From Mycolicibacterium phlei (GTDB lineage Bacteria; Actinomycetota; Actinomycetes; Mycobacteriales; Mycobacteriaceae): DNA of 64,000 nt. The stretch's first letter is position 1. The number at the start of each line of letters is the position of its first letter. Both the position numbers and the translations under genes were made by a program. The notes beneath the pieces are model-generated. The model ran no database searches. It saw nothing but the letters and a program-made list of their open reading frames with translations, and had not been told where the DNA came from. The stretch covers positions 4,650,001 to 4,714,000 of the forward strand of contig NZ_CP014475.1 of the NCBI RefSeq assembly GCF_001583415.1, written 5' to 3'. Below are positions 47,390 through 56,551 of this stretch, one piece after another.

Positions 47390-48901
47390 ATGACTTCGGG
47401 TGAGACTTCGAAGCGGACTTCGCAACCGTACGACGCCGTCATCGTGGGTGCCGGCTTCGGCGGGATCGGCGCCGCCATCCAGCTCAAGCGGCTCGGCTAC
47501 GAGAACTTCGTCATCCTCGACCGCGAGGACGGCCTGGGCGGCACCTGGCACGTCAACCGCTACCCCGGCCTGGCCGTCGACGTTCCCACCACCACCTACT
47601 CGTACTTCTTCGAGCCGAACCCGAACTGGTCGCGGCTGTTCTCCACCGGCAGTGAGATCAAGCAGTACGCCGACGACGTCGCCGACAAGTACGACGTGCG
47701 CAGGCACATGCGGTTCAACACCACCGTGGAGAGCGCCCGCTGGGACGACGAGGCGAAGATGTGGCGGGTCGCGCTGGCCGGCGGCGACACGCTCACCACG
47801 CGCTACCTGATCACCGCGACCGGGTTCCTGTCGCAGCCGCACACCCCCGACATCCCGGGCATCACGGAGTTCGCGGGCAAGATCATCCACACCACCGACT
47901 GGGACGACACCTACGACCTGACCGGTAAGCGGGTGGCGATCATCGGTACCGGCGCCACCGCCGTGCAGCTGATCCCCGAACTGGCCAAGCGGGTCGCCGA
48001 CCTGACCGTCTACCAGCGCACCCCGATCTGGGTGGTGCCCAAGATCGACTTCCACTTCTCCGAGCGGGCCAAGCGGCTGTTCGCGCGGTTTCCGTTGACG
48101 CAGCGCGCGATCCGCGCGATCACCGACGCGCTCTACGAGTTCTTCATCTACGTGGGCCTGCACCACCGCCAGACGCTGTTCCGGCGGCTGAACATCGCGG
48201 CGTCCGACCTGGCGAAGATCCACCGGTTCCTCTCGATCCGCGACCCCGAGCTGCGCAAGCAGCTCACCCCCGACTACGACTTCGGCTGCAAACGCCCGAC
48301 CTTCTCCAACAGCTACTACAGGGTGTTCACCAAACCGAATGTGCACCTGCAGAGTTCGGGGATCGCGCGGATCGAGCCGGACGGCATCGTGGCCAACGAC
48401 GGCACCAAGACCGAGATCGACACCCTGGTGCTGGCCACCGGCTTCGACCTGTGGGAGGCCAACTTCCCGGCCATCGAGGTCATCGGCCGCGAGGGCCGCA
48501 ACCTCGGAAAGTGGTGGCGGGAAACCAGGTTCCAGGCCTACCAGGGCATCACGGTGCCGTATTTCCCGAACTTCCTGAGCCTGGCCAGCCCGTACGCGTT
48601 CCTCGGGTTGAACTTCTTCAACACGATGGAATACCAGATGCGGCACATGGATCGGCTGTTCACCGAGGTGAAGCGCCGCGGCGCAACGACGTTCGAGGTC
48701 ACCGAGGAGGCCAACAGCCGCTACCTGGACCGGATGACCGAGTTGATCGGCGACTCGGTGTTCGCCGTCGGCAACTGCGCGTCGTCGCGCTCCTACTACT
48801 TCAACCCCAGTGGCGAGGCGACACTGCTGCGGCCGATGTCGACCCGCGCCGCCATCAAGGAAGCGTCTCAGTATCCTCTGAGCGACTACCGAATCGCGTG
48901 A
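47390..48901 (+). CDS. Flavin-containing monooxygenase, Baeyer-Villiger type
   Basis: 503 residues. FAD Rossmann motif VGAGFGGIGAAIQL near residue 20, GGTWHVNRYPGLAVDVPTTTYS (BVMO hallmark), the fingerprint-like FAGKIIHTTDWDD near 161, NADPH motif IGTGATAVQLIPEL near 187, and LVLATGFDLWE near 345. It would oxidise ketones or related lipophilic substrates with NADPH and O2. The final WP of the classical fingerprint FxGxxxHxxxWP reads WD, which is common among mycobacterial homologues. Eleven bases upstream of a DoxX-like gene. Confidence 0.92.
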   Translation: MTSGETSKRTSQPYDAVIVGAGFGGIGAAIQLKRLGYENFVILDREDGLGGTWHVNRYPGLAVDVPTTTYSYFFEPNPNWSRLFSTGSEIKQYADDVADKYDVRRHMRFNTTVESARWDDEAKMWRVALAGGDTLTTRYLITATGFLSQPHTPDIPGITEFAGKIIHTTDWDDTYDLTGKRVAIIGTGATAVQLIPELAKRVADLTVYQRTPIWVVPKIDFHFSERAKRLFARFPLTQRAIRAITDALYEFFIYVGLHHRQTLFRRLNIAASDLAKIHRFLSIRDPELRKQLTPDYDFGCKRPTFSNSYYRVFTKPNVHLQSSGIARIEPDGIVANDGTKTEIDTLVLATGFDLWEANFPAIEVIGREGRNLGKWWRETRFQAYQGITVPYFPNFLSLASPYAFLGLNFFNTMEYQMRHMDRLFTEVKRRGATTFEVTEEANSRYLDRMTELIGDSVFAVGNCASSRSYYFNPSGEATLLRPMSTRAAIKEASQYPLSDYRIA

Positions 48902-48912
48902 AAGGAACACCT

Positions 48913-49185
48913 GTGTCGACTGACTCGAATGGTTCGCGTGCGGCCACTGTGGCGGGGCTGGGCCTCGCCGGCGTCGGAGTTTCGCATTTCGTGAAACCCG
49001 AACTGTTCGAATCCATCACGGCGCCGGCCTTCCCGCGCGACACCCGCAAGTTCATCTACATCAACGGCGCGCTGGAGACCGCGATCGGGCTGGGGCTGGC
49101 GGTGCGCAAGACCCGCAAGCTGGCGCTGATCGGTGCGCTCGGTTACGGCGCCTACCTGGCCGTCAACGGGGCGCGTAACCGGTAG
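48913..49185 (+). CDS. Small DoxX-like membrane protein
   Basis: 90 residues from GTG 48913, preceded by AAAGGA. Hydrophobic segments ATVAGLGLAGVGVSHFV and LALIGALGYGAYLAV flank FPRDTRKFIYINGALETAIGLGL, a pattern seen in the DoxX-like/MauE group. Likely co-transcribed with the monooxygenase just upstream. Its last 34 bases overlap the 3' end of the convergent TetR gene. Confidence 0.75.
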   Translation: MSTDSNGSRAATVAGLGLAGVGVSHFVKPELFESITAPAFPRDTRKFIYINGALETAIGLGLAVRKTRKLALIGALGYGAYLAVNGARNR

Positions 49186-50405
49186 CGGCCCAACAACGTC
49201 ACATCCAGCAGACGCCGCAGAATCTCATGGTTCTGCGGCGTATTGCGATAGTCGGTCAGCCGGCCCAGGTCGATGACCAGTGACATGGCGGCGTGCACGA
49301 CGAACCGCGCCTGCGCGGGCGACCACTCGGGACGCACGGCGACCACCAACTCCACCCACGCCTCGACGATCGACCGCTGCATGTTGCGCAGGATCTTCTG
49401 GTCGGTGGGCGACATGTTCAGCCGCTCGGTGTAGTACACGTAGTCGAGTTCGGGCTGGGCGAACGACCGGGCCACGTAGGCGTCGATCAGCGCGGTCAGC
49501 GCGTCCTCGGCGTCGGTGTGCGCGCTGGTGATCGCGGTCATCTCCTCGGAGAGCCGGTCGGCGGCCCGGCGGAACGCGGCAGCCAGGATGTCACTCTTGC
49601 CCGCGAAGTAGCGGTAGATCCCCGACGCGGGCATGCCGACCGCGGCGGCGATCTCCTCCATGCTCGTGTCGCGGAACCCCTTGAGGTTGAACAGCCGCAT
49701 CGACTCGTTCAGCAGCGCTTCGTATTTCGAGGTCTCCGCGGGCGCGGGCGCGGCGGCAGCCTGCTGCGGTTCGGCGGCGTCGATGGTCTCGTCGATGGCG
49801 GGCAGTTCCGCCGCCATCAGCGTCTCGGCGAGATCGGCGAGCAGGCTGCGCACCTGCACTGCGGGCAGTTTGGCGCGATGGTCGACGATGCTGCCGATGA
49901 CCGACAGCACCGAGATCGACAGTGTCCAGCGCTGCCGCGACGACAGTTCCGGGCGCAGCGCGCGCAACGGCCGCTGCAGCCGCTGGTTGACGGTGTGCAT
50001 CTGCGCGATCAGCGACGCCTGATCGTCCCCGCGCAGATAGCGGGCCTCCCAGCGGTACAGCCCGCCGGACTCCCGGTTGGCCATCGAGGTGTCGACGAGC
50101 GCGGCCACCAGGCGGCGCAACTCATCGCGGGGATCGTCGAACTCGGTGTCCTCGACGAACGCGGTGCAGTCCACGAGCTGCTGGCCGAGGTTGAGCACCG
50201 CACCGCGGAACAGGTCGTACTTGCTGGCGTAGTGCCGGTACAGCGCGGCCGCGGAGATCCCGACCCGCGACGCGATGCCCTCCATGCTGACGCCGTGATA
50301 GCCCAGCGCGCTGAACGCCTCGGCGGATGCGCGGGCGATCTGCTCCTTGCGGTCCTTCGGCCGGCGACGGACCGTGCCACCGCTCGCCGGCCGGGTGCGC
50401 GACAT
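49152..50405 (-). CDS. Tandem TetR-family regulator (two TetR units in one chain)
   Basis: 417 residues from ATG 50405. Two complete TetR_N helix-turn-helix units: residues about 20-65 (SMEGIASRVGISAAALYRHYASK) and about 230-275 (SMEEIAAAVGMPASGIYRYFAGK), each followed by a helical ligand-type domain, joined by an Ala/Pro/Gln linker. One chain thus mimics a TetR dimer. The position next to the monooxygenase/DoxX pair suggests it controls them; no operator could be assigned confidently. Confidence 0.88.
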   Translation of the reverse strand: MSRTRPASGGTVRRRPKDRKEQIARASAEAFSALGYHGVSMEGIASRVGISAAALYRHYASKYDLFRGAVLNLGQQLVDCTAFVEDTEFDDPRDELRRLVAALVDTSMANRESGGLYRWEARYLRGDDQASLIAQMHTVNQRLQRPLRALRPELSSRQRWTLSISVLSVIGSIVDHRAKLPAVQVRSLLADLAETLMAAELPAIDETIDAAEPQQAAAAPAPAETSKYEALLNESMRLFNLKGFRDTSMEEIAAAVGMPASGIYRYFAGKSDILAAAFRRAADRLSEEMTAITSAHTDAEDALTALIDAYVARSFAQPELDYVYYTERLNMSPTDQKILRNMQRSIVEAWVELVVAVRPEWSPAQARFVVHAAMSLVIDLGRLTDYRNTPQNHEILRRLLDVTLLGRYRLRAPLTAR

Positions 50406-50508
50406 GGGCACCACGATATCGGACCGCTTCCCCACATAGCGCCCGACTTCGCTTGGAAAGAATCGTCAAACGTGTCACACCCGTGTGAACAGCCATTAAC
50501 ATAATGCC

Positions 50509-50733
50509 GTGTTGGGTGCGTTGCGCAAAGTTCTGAGCTATCAGGTGACGATCGGCGAGCTGATCGTCGTCGCGCTGGTGATCGGCACGCCGTACCTGGT
50601 CGTCGGCGCCGTGTGGTCGACGACGCACACCGACCACCTGGCCCACATGTCCGGTGCTGACCTGGCCGTTTCCTACCTCGGGTCCATCGTCTCCTGGCCG
50701 GTGCTGCTGTTCTCAGACGTCTGCATGACCTGA
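50509..50733 (+). CDS. Small membrane protein, unknown
   Basis: 74 residues from GTG 50509. Two hydrophobic segments (IGELIVVALVIGTPYLVVGAVW and AVSYLGSIVSWPVLLFSDVCM) with an extracytoplasmic-type TTHTDHLAHMSG between them. No family recognised. Divergent from the TetR gene by about 100 bases and 11 bases before the next small membrane gene, so probably one operon. Confidence 0.65.
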   Translation: MLGALRKVLSYQVTIGELIVVALVIGTPYLVVGAVWSTTHTDHLAHMSGADLAVSYLGSIVSWPVLLFSDVCMT

Positions 50734-50744
50734 CGGGAGTGTTC

Positions 50745-51068
50745 GTGTCCAACCGCCATCACCGCCTGGCGTACACCGGGATCGTCGCCGCCGTGGTGCT
50801 GCTCGTGGTCCTGCTGGCAATGAGTTTCCCGGTCTTCCTGGACAGCTACGACCAGTACGGCTTCCAGATCCGATGCGGTACCGCCTACCTGACCGATCTG
50901 GCCCAGGCGTCGGCGGCCGCCGGCGACGACGACTTCGTCGGCCGGTGCGAGAACGCCCTGCTGCTGCGCCGGCTGTGGACGATTCCGCTGGCGGTGCTCG
51001 CCGGGGTGACGCTGCTCGGCGTGCTGGTGGCCGCGGCGACCACCTCGACACGCGAGTCCCTGAACTAG
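50745..51068 (+). CDS. Small two-helix membrane protein, unknown
   Basis: 107 residues from GTG 50745, 5 bases after GGGAG; an in-frame GTG at 50739 is also possible. N-terminal helix YTGIVAAVVLLVVLLAMSF, an outside loop of about 50 residues with two Cys (IRCGTAY and GRCENA), and a C-terminal helix PLAVLAGVTLLGVLVAAAT. The paired cysteines suggest a disulfide-stabilised loop. Partner of the 74-residue protein upstream; 10 bases before the permease. Confidence 0.68.
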   Translation: MSNRHHRLAYTGIVAAVVLLVVLLAMSFPVFLDSYDQYGFQIRCGTAYLTDLAQASAAAGDDDFVGRCENALLLRRLWTIPLAVLAGVTLLGVLVAAATTSTRESLN

Positions 51069-51078
51069 CATTCCGGCG

Positions 51079-52293
51079 GTGAGCACGCCGCAGGGCCCAG
51101 CGCTGCCCCGTCGGCTCGGCACGGTCGATGCGGTGGTGATCGGGCTGGGCTCGATGATCGGTGCGGGCATCTTCGTGGCGCTGCCGCCGGCCGCCGCGGC
51201 CGCGGGGTCGGGGCTGCTGGCCGGGTTGGCGGTCGCCGCCGTCGTCGCCTACTGCAACGCCACCTCCTCGGCGCGCCTGGCCGCCCGGTATCCGCAGTCC
51301 GGCGGCACCTACGTGTACGGCCGCGAGCGGCTCGGACCGTTCTGGGGTCACACCGCGGGCTGGAGCTTCATCGTCGGCAAGACGGCCTCGTGCGCGGCGA
51401 TGGCGCTGACCGTCGGCCACTACGTGTGGCCGCAGTGGGCGCACGGGATCGCGGTGGCCACGGTGGTGGCGTTGACGGCGTTGAACTACGCGGGGATCCG
51501 AAAGTCCGCCGCGGCGACGCGGATCATCGTGGCGGTGGTGCTGGCGGTGCTGGCCGCGGTGGTGGTGACGGTGCTGGGTTTCGGCGGGCCGCAGGCCGAA
51601 CGGCTGGCGCCCGGCGGCGATGTCGGCGGTGTGCTGCAGGCCGCCGGTCTGCTGTTCTTCGCGTTCGCCGGCTACGCCCGGATCGCCACGCTGGGCGAGG
51701 AGGTGCGCGATCCGGAGCGCACCATCCCCCGCGCGATCACCATCGCGCTGGTGATCACACTGCTGGTGTACGCGGTCGTCGCGGTCGCGGTGCTCGCCGA
51801 ATTAGGCAGTGACACTTTGGCTTCCGCGACGGCTCCGCTGGCCGACGCCGTCGTCGCCGCCGGCTGTCCCGCGGTCGCCCCGGTGGTGCGCGCGGGTGCG
51901 GCGGTGGCCGCGGTGGGTGCGCTGCTGGCGTTGATCCTCGGGGTGTCGCGGACGACGCTGGCGATGGCGCGCGACGGGTACCTGCCGCGCACGCTGGCGA
52001 CCGTGCACCCGCGGTTCGGCAGCCCACACCGCGCGGAGATCGCCGTCGGCGTCGTGGTGGCCGTGGTGGCGGCGGTGGTCGACGTGCGCGGGGCGATCGG
52101 TTTCTCGTCGTTCGCGGTACTGCTGTACTACGCGATCGCGAACGCCTCGGCGTGGACGCTCGGGCACCGGGTGATCCCCGCCGTCGGCCTCACCGGGTGC
52201 GTGGTGCTGGCGGTGCTGCTGCCACTGCCGTCGGTGATTGCGGGGAGTTGCGTGGTGCTCGTGGGCGCGCTGGCCTACCGTCTTACTCCGTGA
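51079..52293 (+). CDS. APC-family amino acid permease
   Basis: 404 residues, GTG start 51079. The opening VIGLGSMIGAGIFVALPPAAAAAGSGLL is the APC substrate-site helix 1, followed by ARYPQSGGTYVYGRERLGPFWG and FFAFAGYARIATLGEEVRDPERTIPRAI (helix 6 region and loop). About 11-12 helices. Imports or exchanges amino acids or polyamines; specificity unclear. Its TGA overlaps the next permease start (GTGA). Confidence 0.9.
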   Translation: MSTPQGPALPRRLGTVDAVVIGLGSMIGAGIFVALPPAAAAAGSGLLAGLAVAAVVAYCNATSSARLAARYPQSGGTYVYGRERLGPFWGHTAGWSFIVGKTASCAAMALTVGHYVWPQWAHGIAVATVVALTALNYAGIRKSAAATRIIVAVVLAVLAAVVVTVLGFGGPQAERLAPGGDVGGVLQAAGLLFFAFAGYARIATLGEEVRDPERTIPRAITIALVITLLVYAVVAVAVLAELGSDTLASATAPLADAVVAAGCPAVAPVVRAGAAVAAVGALLALILGVSRTTLAMARDGYLPRTLATVHPRFGSPHRAEIAVGVVVAVVAAVVDVRGAIGFSSFAVLLYYAIANASAWTLGHRVIPAVGLTGCVVLAVLLPLPSVIAGSCVVLVGALAYRLTP

Positions 52294-53591
52294 TCGAGCT
52301 GACCTGGAAGCGCGTCGACGCGAAACCGGACGACGATTTCGTCGTCGCACCCGATGAACGACTCAGCTGGGGCCGCACCATCGGCCTGGGCGCCCAGCAT
52401 GTGGTCGCGATGTTCGGGGCCACGTTCCTGGTACCGGTGCTGACCGGTTTCCCACCCGCGACGACGCTGCTGTTCTCCGGCGTCGGCACGATCCTGTTCC
52501 TGCTGATCACCGGTAACCGGCTGCCGAGCTATCTGGGCTCGAGCTTCGCGGTGATCGCACCGGTGACCGCGGCGGTGGCGTCGCAGGGCACCGGCAGCGC
52601 CCTCGGCGGCCTGGTGGCCGTGGGGCTGGCGCTGATCGCGATCGGCGCGGTGGTGCACTTCGCGGGCACCCACTGGATCGACGTGACGCTGCCGCCGGTG
52701 GTGACCGGCGCCGTCGTCGCGCTGATCGGGTTCAACCTGGCGCCGGCGGCGAAGGGGAACTTCGAGAAGGGCCCGGTGGTCGCGACGGTGACCCTGGTGC
52801 TGCTGGTGGCGACGCTGGCGTTCTTCCGCGGTCTGGTCGGCCGGCTGGCGATCTTCGTGGCGGTGGTGGTCGGCTATCTGCTGGCGCTGGCGCTCGGCGA
52901 GGTCGACACGTCGGCGATCGCGGCCGCGCCGTGGGTGGGGCTGCCGGAGTTCCACACGCCGACGTTCTCGCTGGCGGTGCTGCCGATGTTCCTGCCCGCG
53001 GTGATCGCGCTGGTCGCCGAGAACATCGGGCATGTGAAGTCGGTGGGCCAGATGACCGGCGCCGATATGGATCCGGTGATGGGCCGCGCGCTGGCGGCCG
53101 ACGGCGTGGCCACGACGCTGGCCGGTTTCGGCGGCGGTTCGGCGACCACGACGTACGCCGAGAACATCGGCGTGATGGCCGCGACCCGGGTCTACTCGAC
53201 CGCGGCGTACTGGGTGGCGGCCGTGGTCGCGATCCTGCTGTCGTTGTGCCCCAAGGTCGGCGCGGTGATCTCGGCGATCCCCGCCGGCGTGCTGGGCGGT
53301 GCGACCGTGGTGCTCTACGGCCTGGTCGGCGTGCTGGGCATCCGCATCTGGCTGACCAACCGGGTGGACTTCTCCAAGCCGATCAACCAGATGACCGCGG
53401 CCATCCCGCTGATCATCGGTATCGCCGATTTCACCTGGAACGCGGGCAGTCTGACGTTCACCGGCATCGCGCTGGGGTCGATCGCCGCGCTGGTGGTGTA
53501 CCACGGGATGCGGCTGCTGGGGTTCCGTTCGGCGTCGGAGCCGGCTAGGGGGCCGTTCGATTCCGTTGATCCCGAGCCGGAACCCCGTTGA
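52290..53591 (+). CDS. Uracil/xanthine permease (NCS2 family)
   Basis: 433 residues from GTG 52290. LGAQHVVAMFGATFLVPVLTG near residue 32 is the NCS2 opening, with substrate-site segments VIALVAENIGHVKSVGQMTG (Glu) and GFGGGSATTTYAENIGVMAATRVYS. Closest in feel to UraA-type uracil carriers. Fourteen helices expected. Its last 47 bases overlap the convergent M28 gene, a long tail-to-tail overlap with both reading frames conserved. Confidence 0.92.
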   Translation: MIELTWKRVDAKPDDDFVVAPDERLSWGRTIGLGAQHVVAMFGATFLVPVLTGFPPATTLLFSGVGTILFLLITGNRLPSYLGSSFAVIAPVTAAVASQGTGSALGGLVAVGLALIAIGAVVHFAGTHWIDVTLPPVVTGAVVALIGFNLAPAAKGNFEKGPVVATVTLVLLVATLAFFRGLVGRLAIFVAVVVGYLLALALGEVDTSAIAAAPWVGLPEFHTPTFSLAVLPMFLPAVIALVAENIGHVKSVGQMTGADMDPVMGRALAADGVATTLAGFGGGSATTTYAENIGVMAATRVYSTAAYWVAAVVAILLSLCPKVGAVISAIPAGVLGGATVVLYGLVGVLGIRIWLTNRVDFSKPINQMTAAIPLIIGIADFTWNAGSLTFTGIALGSIAALVVYHGMRLLGFRSASEPARGPFDSVDPEPEPR

Positions 53592-54996
53592 CACCGTCGA
53601 TGCTCTCGGCGTAGCCGGCGACCGCGTACGCGGCGGCGGATCCGAGCACGCCCAGCGCGTCGCGGTTGATCTGGTCCAGCCGGTCGCGCTTGGTGCGGTA
53701 GTTCGGGTCGAATGCAACGTTGGCGCGCCCGCCCCAGAGCCGGGCCTGCACCTCGGTCTTGCGTTGTGACGCACCGGCGGTCAGGCCGCCGACCGGGATG
53801 CCCGCGGCCAGGAACGGGTAGTAGTCGGTGAACCGCGTCAGCGGCATGTCGGCGGGCCGCACCCCGGCGTTGTTGAGGTAGCCGGCCAGGGTCCGTTCGA
53901 TACCGGCCGACCCCTCGGGCACCGACTCGAGCGGGATGTCCGGGTTGAGCTGGGCGGTCTGGTCGCCGTCGTAGGTGAAGTAGCCGGCGTTCGGCGAGCC
54001 GAGCATGTCGAAGCCGAGATACAGCGCGATGTCGGCGAGTTCCTCCCGCGACAGCTCCTGCAGGTACTTCGTCGGCCCGGCCGAACCGTTCTCCTCCGAA
54101 GCCCAGAAGGCGAAGCGCACCGCGTTGGTGATCTTCGGCTCGGCCCCGAGCGCCGCCGCGGTCTCCAGCAGCGCGGCCACACCGGTGCCGTCGTCGTTGA
54201 TGCCGGGGCTGCCGCGTGAGCTGTCGAGGTGCGCACCGGCGACGACGACGTTGCGGGCGTCACCGGTCTTGGTCTGCGCCAGGATGTTTCGTGTCTTGCG
54301 CATCACCGGCCGGTTGTCGAGAACCAGCCGCACCGAGGCGTTGGTGCGACGCAGCGCGGCGTCGGTCTCGGAGTTGATGACACCGGCGGGCGCGGTCAGG
54401 CCGCGGTAGTAGCCGGGGGGGAACAGGCCGGCGGGGCTGCCGTCGGGACCCGGGTCGCTGACGACGAGCAGACCGACGGCGCCCTGGGACACGGCGGCGT
54501 TCTGTTTGTCGACGATCGAGCACCCGGTGTCGTCGACCACGGCGATCGCGTTGCGCACCGACCGCCCCGTGTAGTCGGAGGTGCGGCAGCCCGCGGGGTT
54601 GCGGGGCCTGGTCGTGATGGCGTTGAGTCCGCCGGGCGGGGTGGTGATGAGCAGCGACGCCTGGTCGACGGGGTACTCGCGGCCCGCGATGCGCAGCGAC
54701 GGGCGGCCGCCCTCGGTTCGGTCGAGCATCTCGAACTCGGGTGTGCTGACGTCGAAGCCCTTGTCGCGCAGGAACTGTGCGATGTAGTCGACGGTCGCGT
54801 CGAAGCCGGCGGTGCCGTCGGCGCGGGTCCCGTCGTGGGTGTCGGCGATGTCCTGCAGCCTCTGCAGGTGGGTGACCATCGCGTCGACGGTGACCTTGTC
54901 CGCGATGTCCTGCGGGGTCACGGGGGTCTGCTGTGCGCACGACGTCAGCGCGGCGACCGCACCGAGGACACCGACCGCGGCTACCCAGCGGCTCAT
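53545..54996 (-). CDS. M28-family lipoprotein peptidase paralogue lacking one zinc ligand
   Basis: 483 residues. Lipoprotein signal with lipobox LTSC (C20). PA insert (about 125-235), then M28 domain: H256 (AGAHLDSS), D268 (GINDDGTG), E301/E302 (WASEENG) and D330 (GFDMLGSP). The fifth ligand, a His in DPNYHKDTDTL of the adjacent LpqL-like protein, is Arg here (DPNYRTKRDRL, residue 434). Metal binding or activity is therefore doubtful. Its ATG overlaps the stop of the LpqL-like gene (ATGA), so it arose by tandem duplication and is co-expressed. The 3' end overlaps the uracil permease gene. Confidence 0.9.
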   Translation of the reverse strand: MSRWVAAVGVLGAVAALTSCAQQTPVTPQDIADKVTVDAMVTHLQRLQDIADTHDGTRADGTAGFDATVDYIAQFLRDKGFDVSTPEFEMLDRTEGGRPSLRIAGREYPVDQASLLITTPPGGLNAITTRPRNPAGCRTSDYTGRSVRNAIAVVDDTGCSIVDKQNAAVSQGAVGLLVVSDPGPDGSPAGLFPPGYYRGLTAPAGVINSETDAALRRTNASVRLVLDNRPVMRKTRNILAQTKTGDARNVVVAGAHLDSSRGSPGINDDGTGVAALLETAAALGAEPKITNAVRFAFWASEENGSAGPTKYLQELSREELADIALYLGFDMLGSPNAGYFTYDGDQTAQLNPDIPLESVPEGSAGIERTLAGYLNNAGVRPADMPLTRFTDYYPFLAAGIPVGGLTAGASQRKTEVQARLWGGRANVAFDPNYRTKRDRLDQINRDALGVLGSAAAYAVAGYAESIDGVNGVPARDQRNRTAP

Positions 54997-56501
54997 GCGC
55001 TCAGCTCATGCCGGACGCGCAGGTCGCGGACGGGAACACCGTTGGGGCCGCCCTGGTCCTGTGCGTAGAGGCCGACGGCGTAGGCGACGCCGGAGCCCTG
55101 GATGCCCAGTGCCGTGCGGTCGATGTGGTCGAGAGTGTCGGTGTCCTTGTGGTAGTTGGGATCGAACGGTTCGTCGGCGACGCCGCCCCATAGCTCGGCC
55201 TGCTCGGGTGTCTTCTTGTCCTCGGCGCCGGAGAAGGTGCCGCCGGAGGGGATGCCGGCGAGGGTGAACGCGTCGTAGTCGGAGCGGCCGTCGAAACCGG
55301 TGTCCTCGGCGGGTTTTCCGGCGGCGTCGAGGTAGGCAGCCAGGGTGCGCTCGATGCCGGGTGAGCCCTCGGGGACGCGGGGGTTGTATCCGTTCGGGTC
55401 GGGCGGCAGCGACATGTCGCCGTCATAGGTGAAGTAACCGGGGTTCGGCGAGGCCAGCATGTCGTAGTTGAGGTACAGCGAGATATCTTTCAGCGCTTCG
55501 ATATCCAGCGACCGCACATAGTTGTTGGACCCGTACAACCCGACCTCCTCGGCACCCCAGAACCCGAACCGTACCGTGTTCTGCACATCGGGGGAACTAC
55601 CGAGCTGCACGGCGGTCTCCAGGAGCGCGGCGACGCCGGAGCCGTTGTCGTTGATGCCGGGACCTTCGGGGACGCTGTCGAGATGCGCGCCGACCATCAC
55701 GACGTTGTGGGTGTCGCCGGTTGTGGTCTGGGCGATGACGTTACGGGTGCGCTCCTCGCGCACCCCGGCGTTGAGTTTGAGGGTGACGGTCCCGGGCTCC
55801 TCGCGCAGCCGCTGACCGTCGGCCTTGGTGACGCTGATGACGGGGATCGTCGGTCCGTGGGTCTCGCCGAGGGTTCCGCCCATCTCGTCGCCGTCCTGGT
55901 TGTTGGCGACGATCAGCGCGAGGGCACCGCGTTCGGCGGCGGCCTTCTCCTTCTCGGCGAACGGGCACTTACCGCGGTCGACGAGCACCACGGCGCCGCG
56001 CACGGGCAGCCCGTCGTAGTCGTCGGCGGTGCAGCCCGGGGAGTCCTCGACGCGGGCGGGCACCAGCGGTCCGCTGACCCCGTCGGGCGGGGTGCCGATG
56101 GTGTAGTTCAGCGGCCGGGCGGTGACCTTCGCGCCGTCGACGGTGAGCTCGGGCTCGTCGGCGAACGGCATGCGGATCTCGAACTCGGGTGTCTGCACCT
56201 CGAAGCCGTTGTCGCGCAGGACGCCGGCGACGTAGTCGACGCTCGCGTCGTAGCCGGGGGTGCCGAGCGCCCGGTTACCGCCGTGCTGGTCGGCGATCTC
56301 CTGCAGCCGCTCGAGATGGGTGTACATCGCGTCGGCGGTGGTGCGTCGAGCCAGCGACCGGGCGAAGTCGACGGCCTCCTGGGCGACCCCCGGCTGCGTC
56401 GACGGGGGCTGGACGGTCGGATCGGGTGCGGTGCCCCGTCCGCACCCGGCGGCCACGACGACCGCGACCGTCACCAGCGCGGCACTGCGAGAGATCTTCA
56501 T
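54993..56501 (-). CDS. lpqL: M28-family lipoprotein aminopeptidase LpqL
   Basis: 502 residues, ATG 56501. Lipobox VAAGC (C20). PA domain (about 140-245), then M28 zinc aminopeptidase domain with the full ligand set: H273 (GAHLDSVP), D285 (GINDNGSG), catalytic E318/E319 (WGAEEVG), D347 (NYDMLASP) and H451 (DPNYHKDTDT). It likely trims N-terminal residues from peptides at the cell surface. Symbol given by similarity in type and place to Rv0418 lpqL. Coupled to the downstream paralogue; 50 bases after the giant repeat gene, with no terminator seen between. Confidence 0.9.
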   Translation of the reverse strand: MKISRSAALVTVAVVVAAGCGRGTAPDPTVQPPSTQPGVAQEAVDFARSLARRTTADAMYTHLERLQEIADQHGGNRALGTPGYDASVDYVAGVLRDNGFEVQTPEFEIRMPFADEPELTVDGAKVTARPLNYTIGTPPDGVSGPLVPARVEDSPGCTADDYDGLPVRGAVVLVDRGKCPFAEKEKAAAERGALALIVANNQDGDEMGGTLGETHGPTIPVISVTKADGQRLREEPGTVTLKLNAGVREERTRNVIAQTTTGDTHNVVMVGAHLDSVPEGPGINDNGSGVAALLETAVQLGSSPDVQNTVRFGFWGAEEVGLYGSNNYVRSLDIEALKDISLYLNYDMLASPNPGYFTYDGDMSLPPDPNGYNPRVPEGSPGIERTLAAYLDAAGKPAEDTGFDGRSDYDAFTLAGIPSGGTFSGAEDKKTPEQAELWGGVADEPFDPNYHKDTDTLDHIDRTALGIQGSGVAYAVGLYAQDQGGPNGVPVRDLRVRHELSA

Positions 56502-56551
56502 CGCCCACTACGTTAGCGCCGCGCCGGCGACCGCCGATTCAGCCCGTTTCG

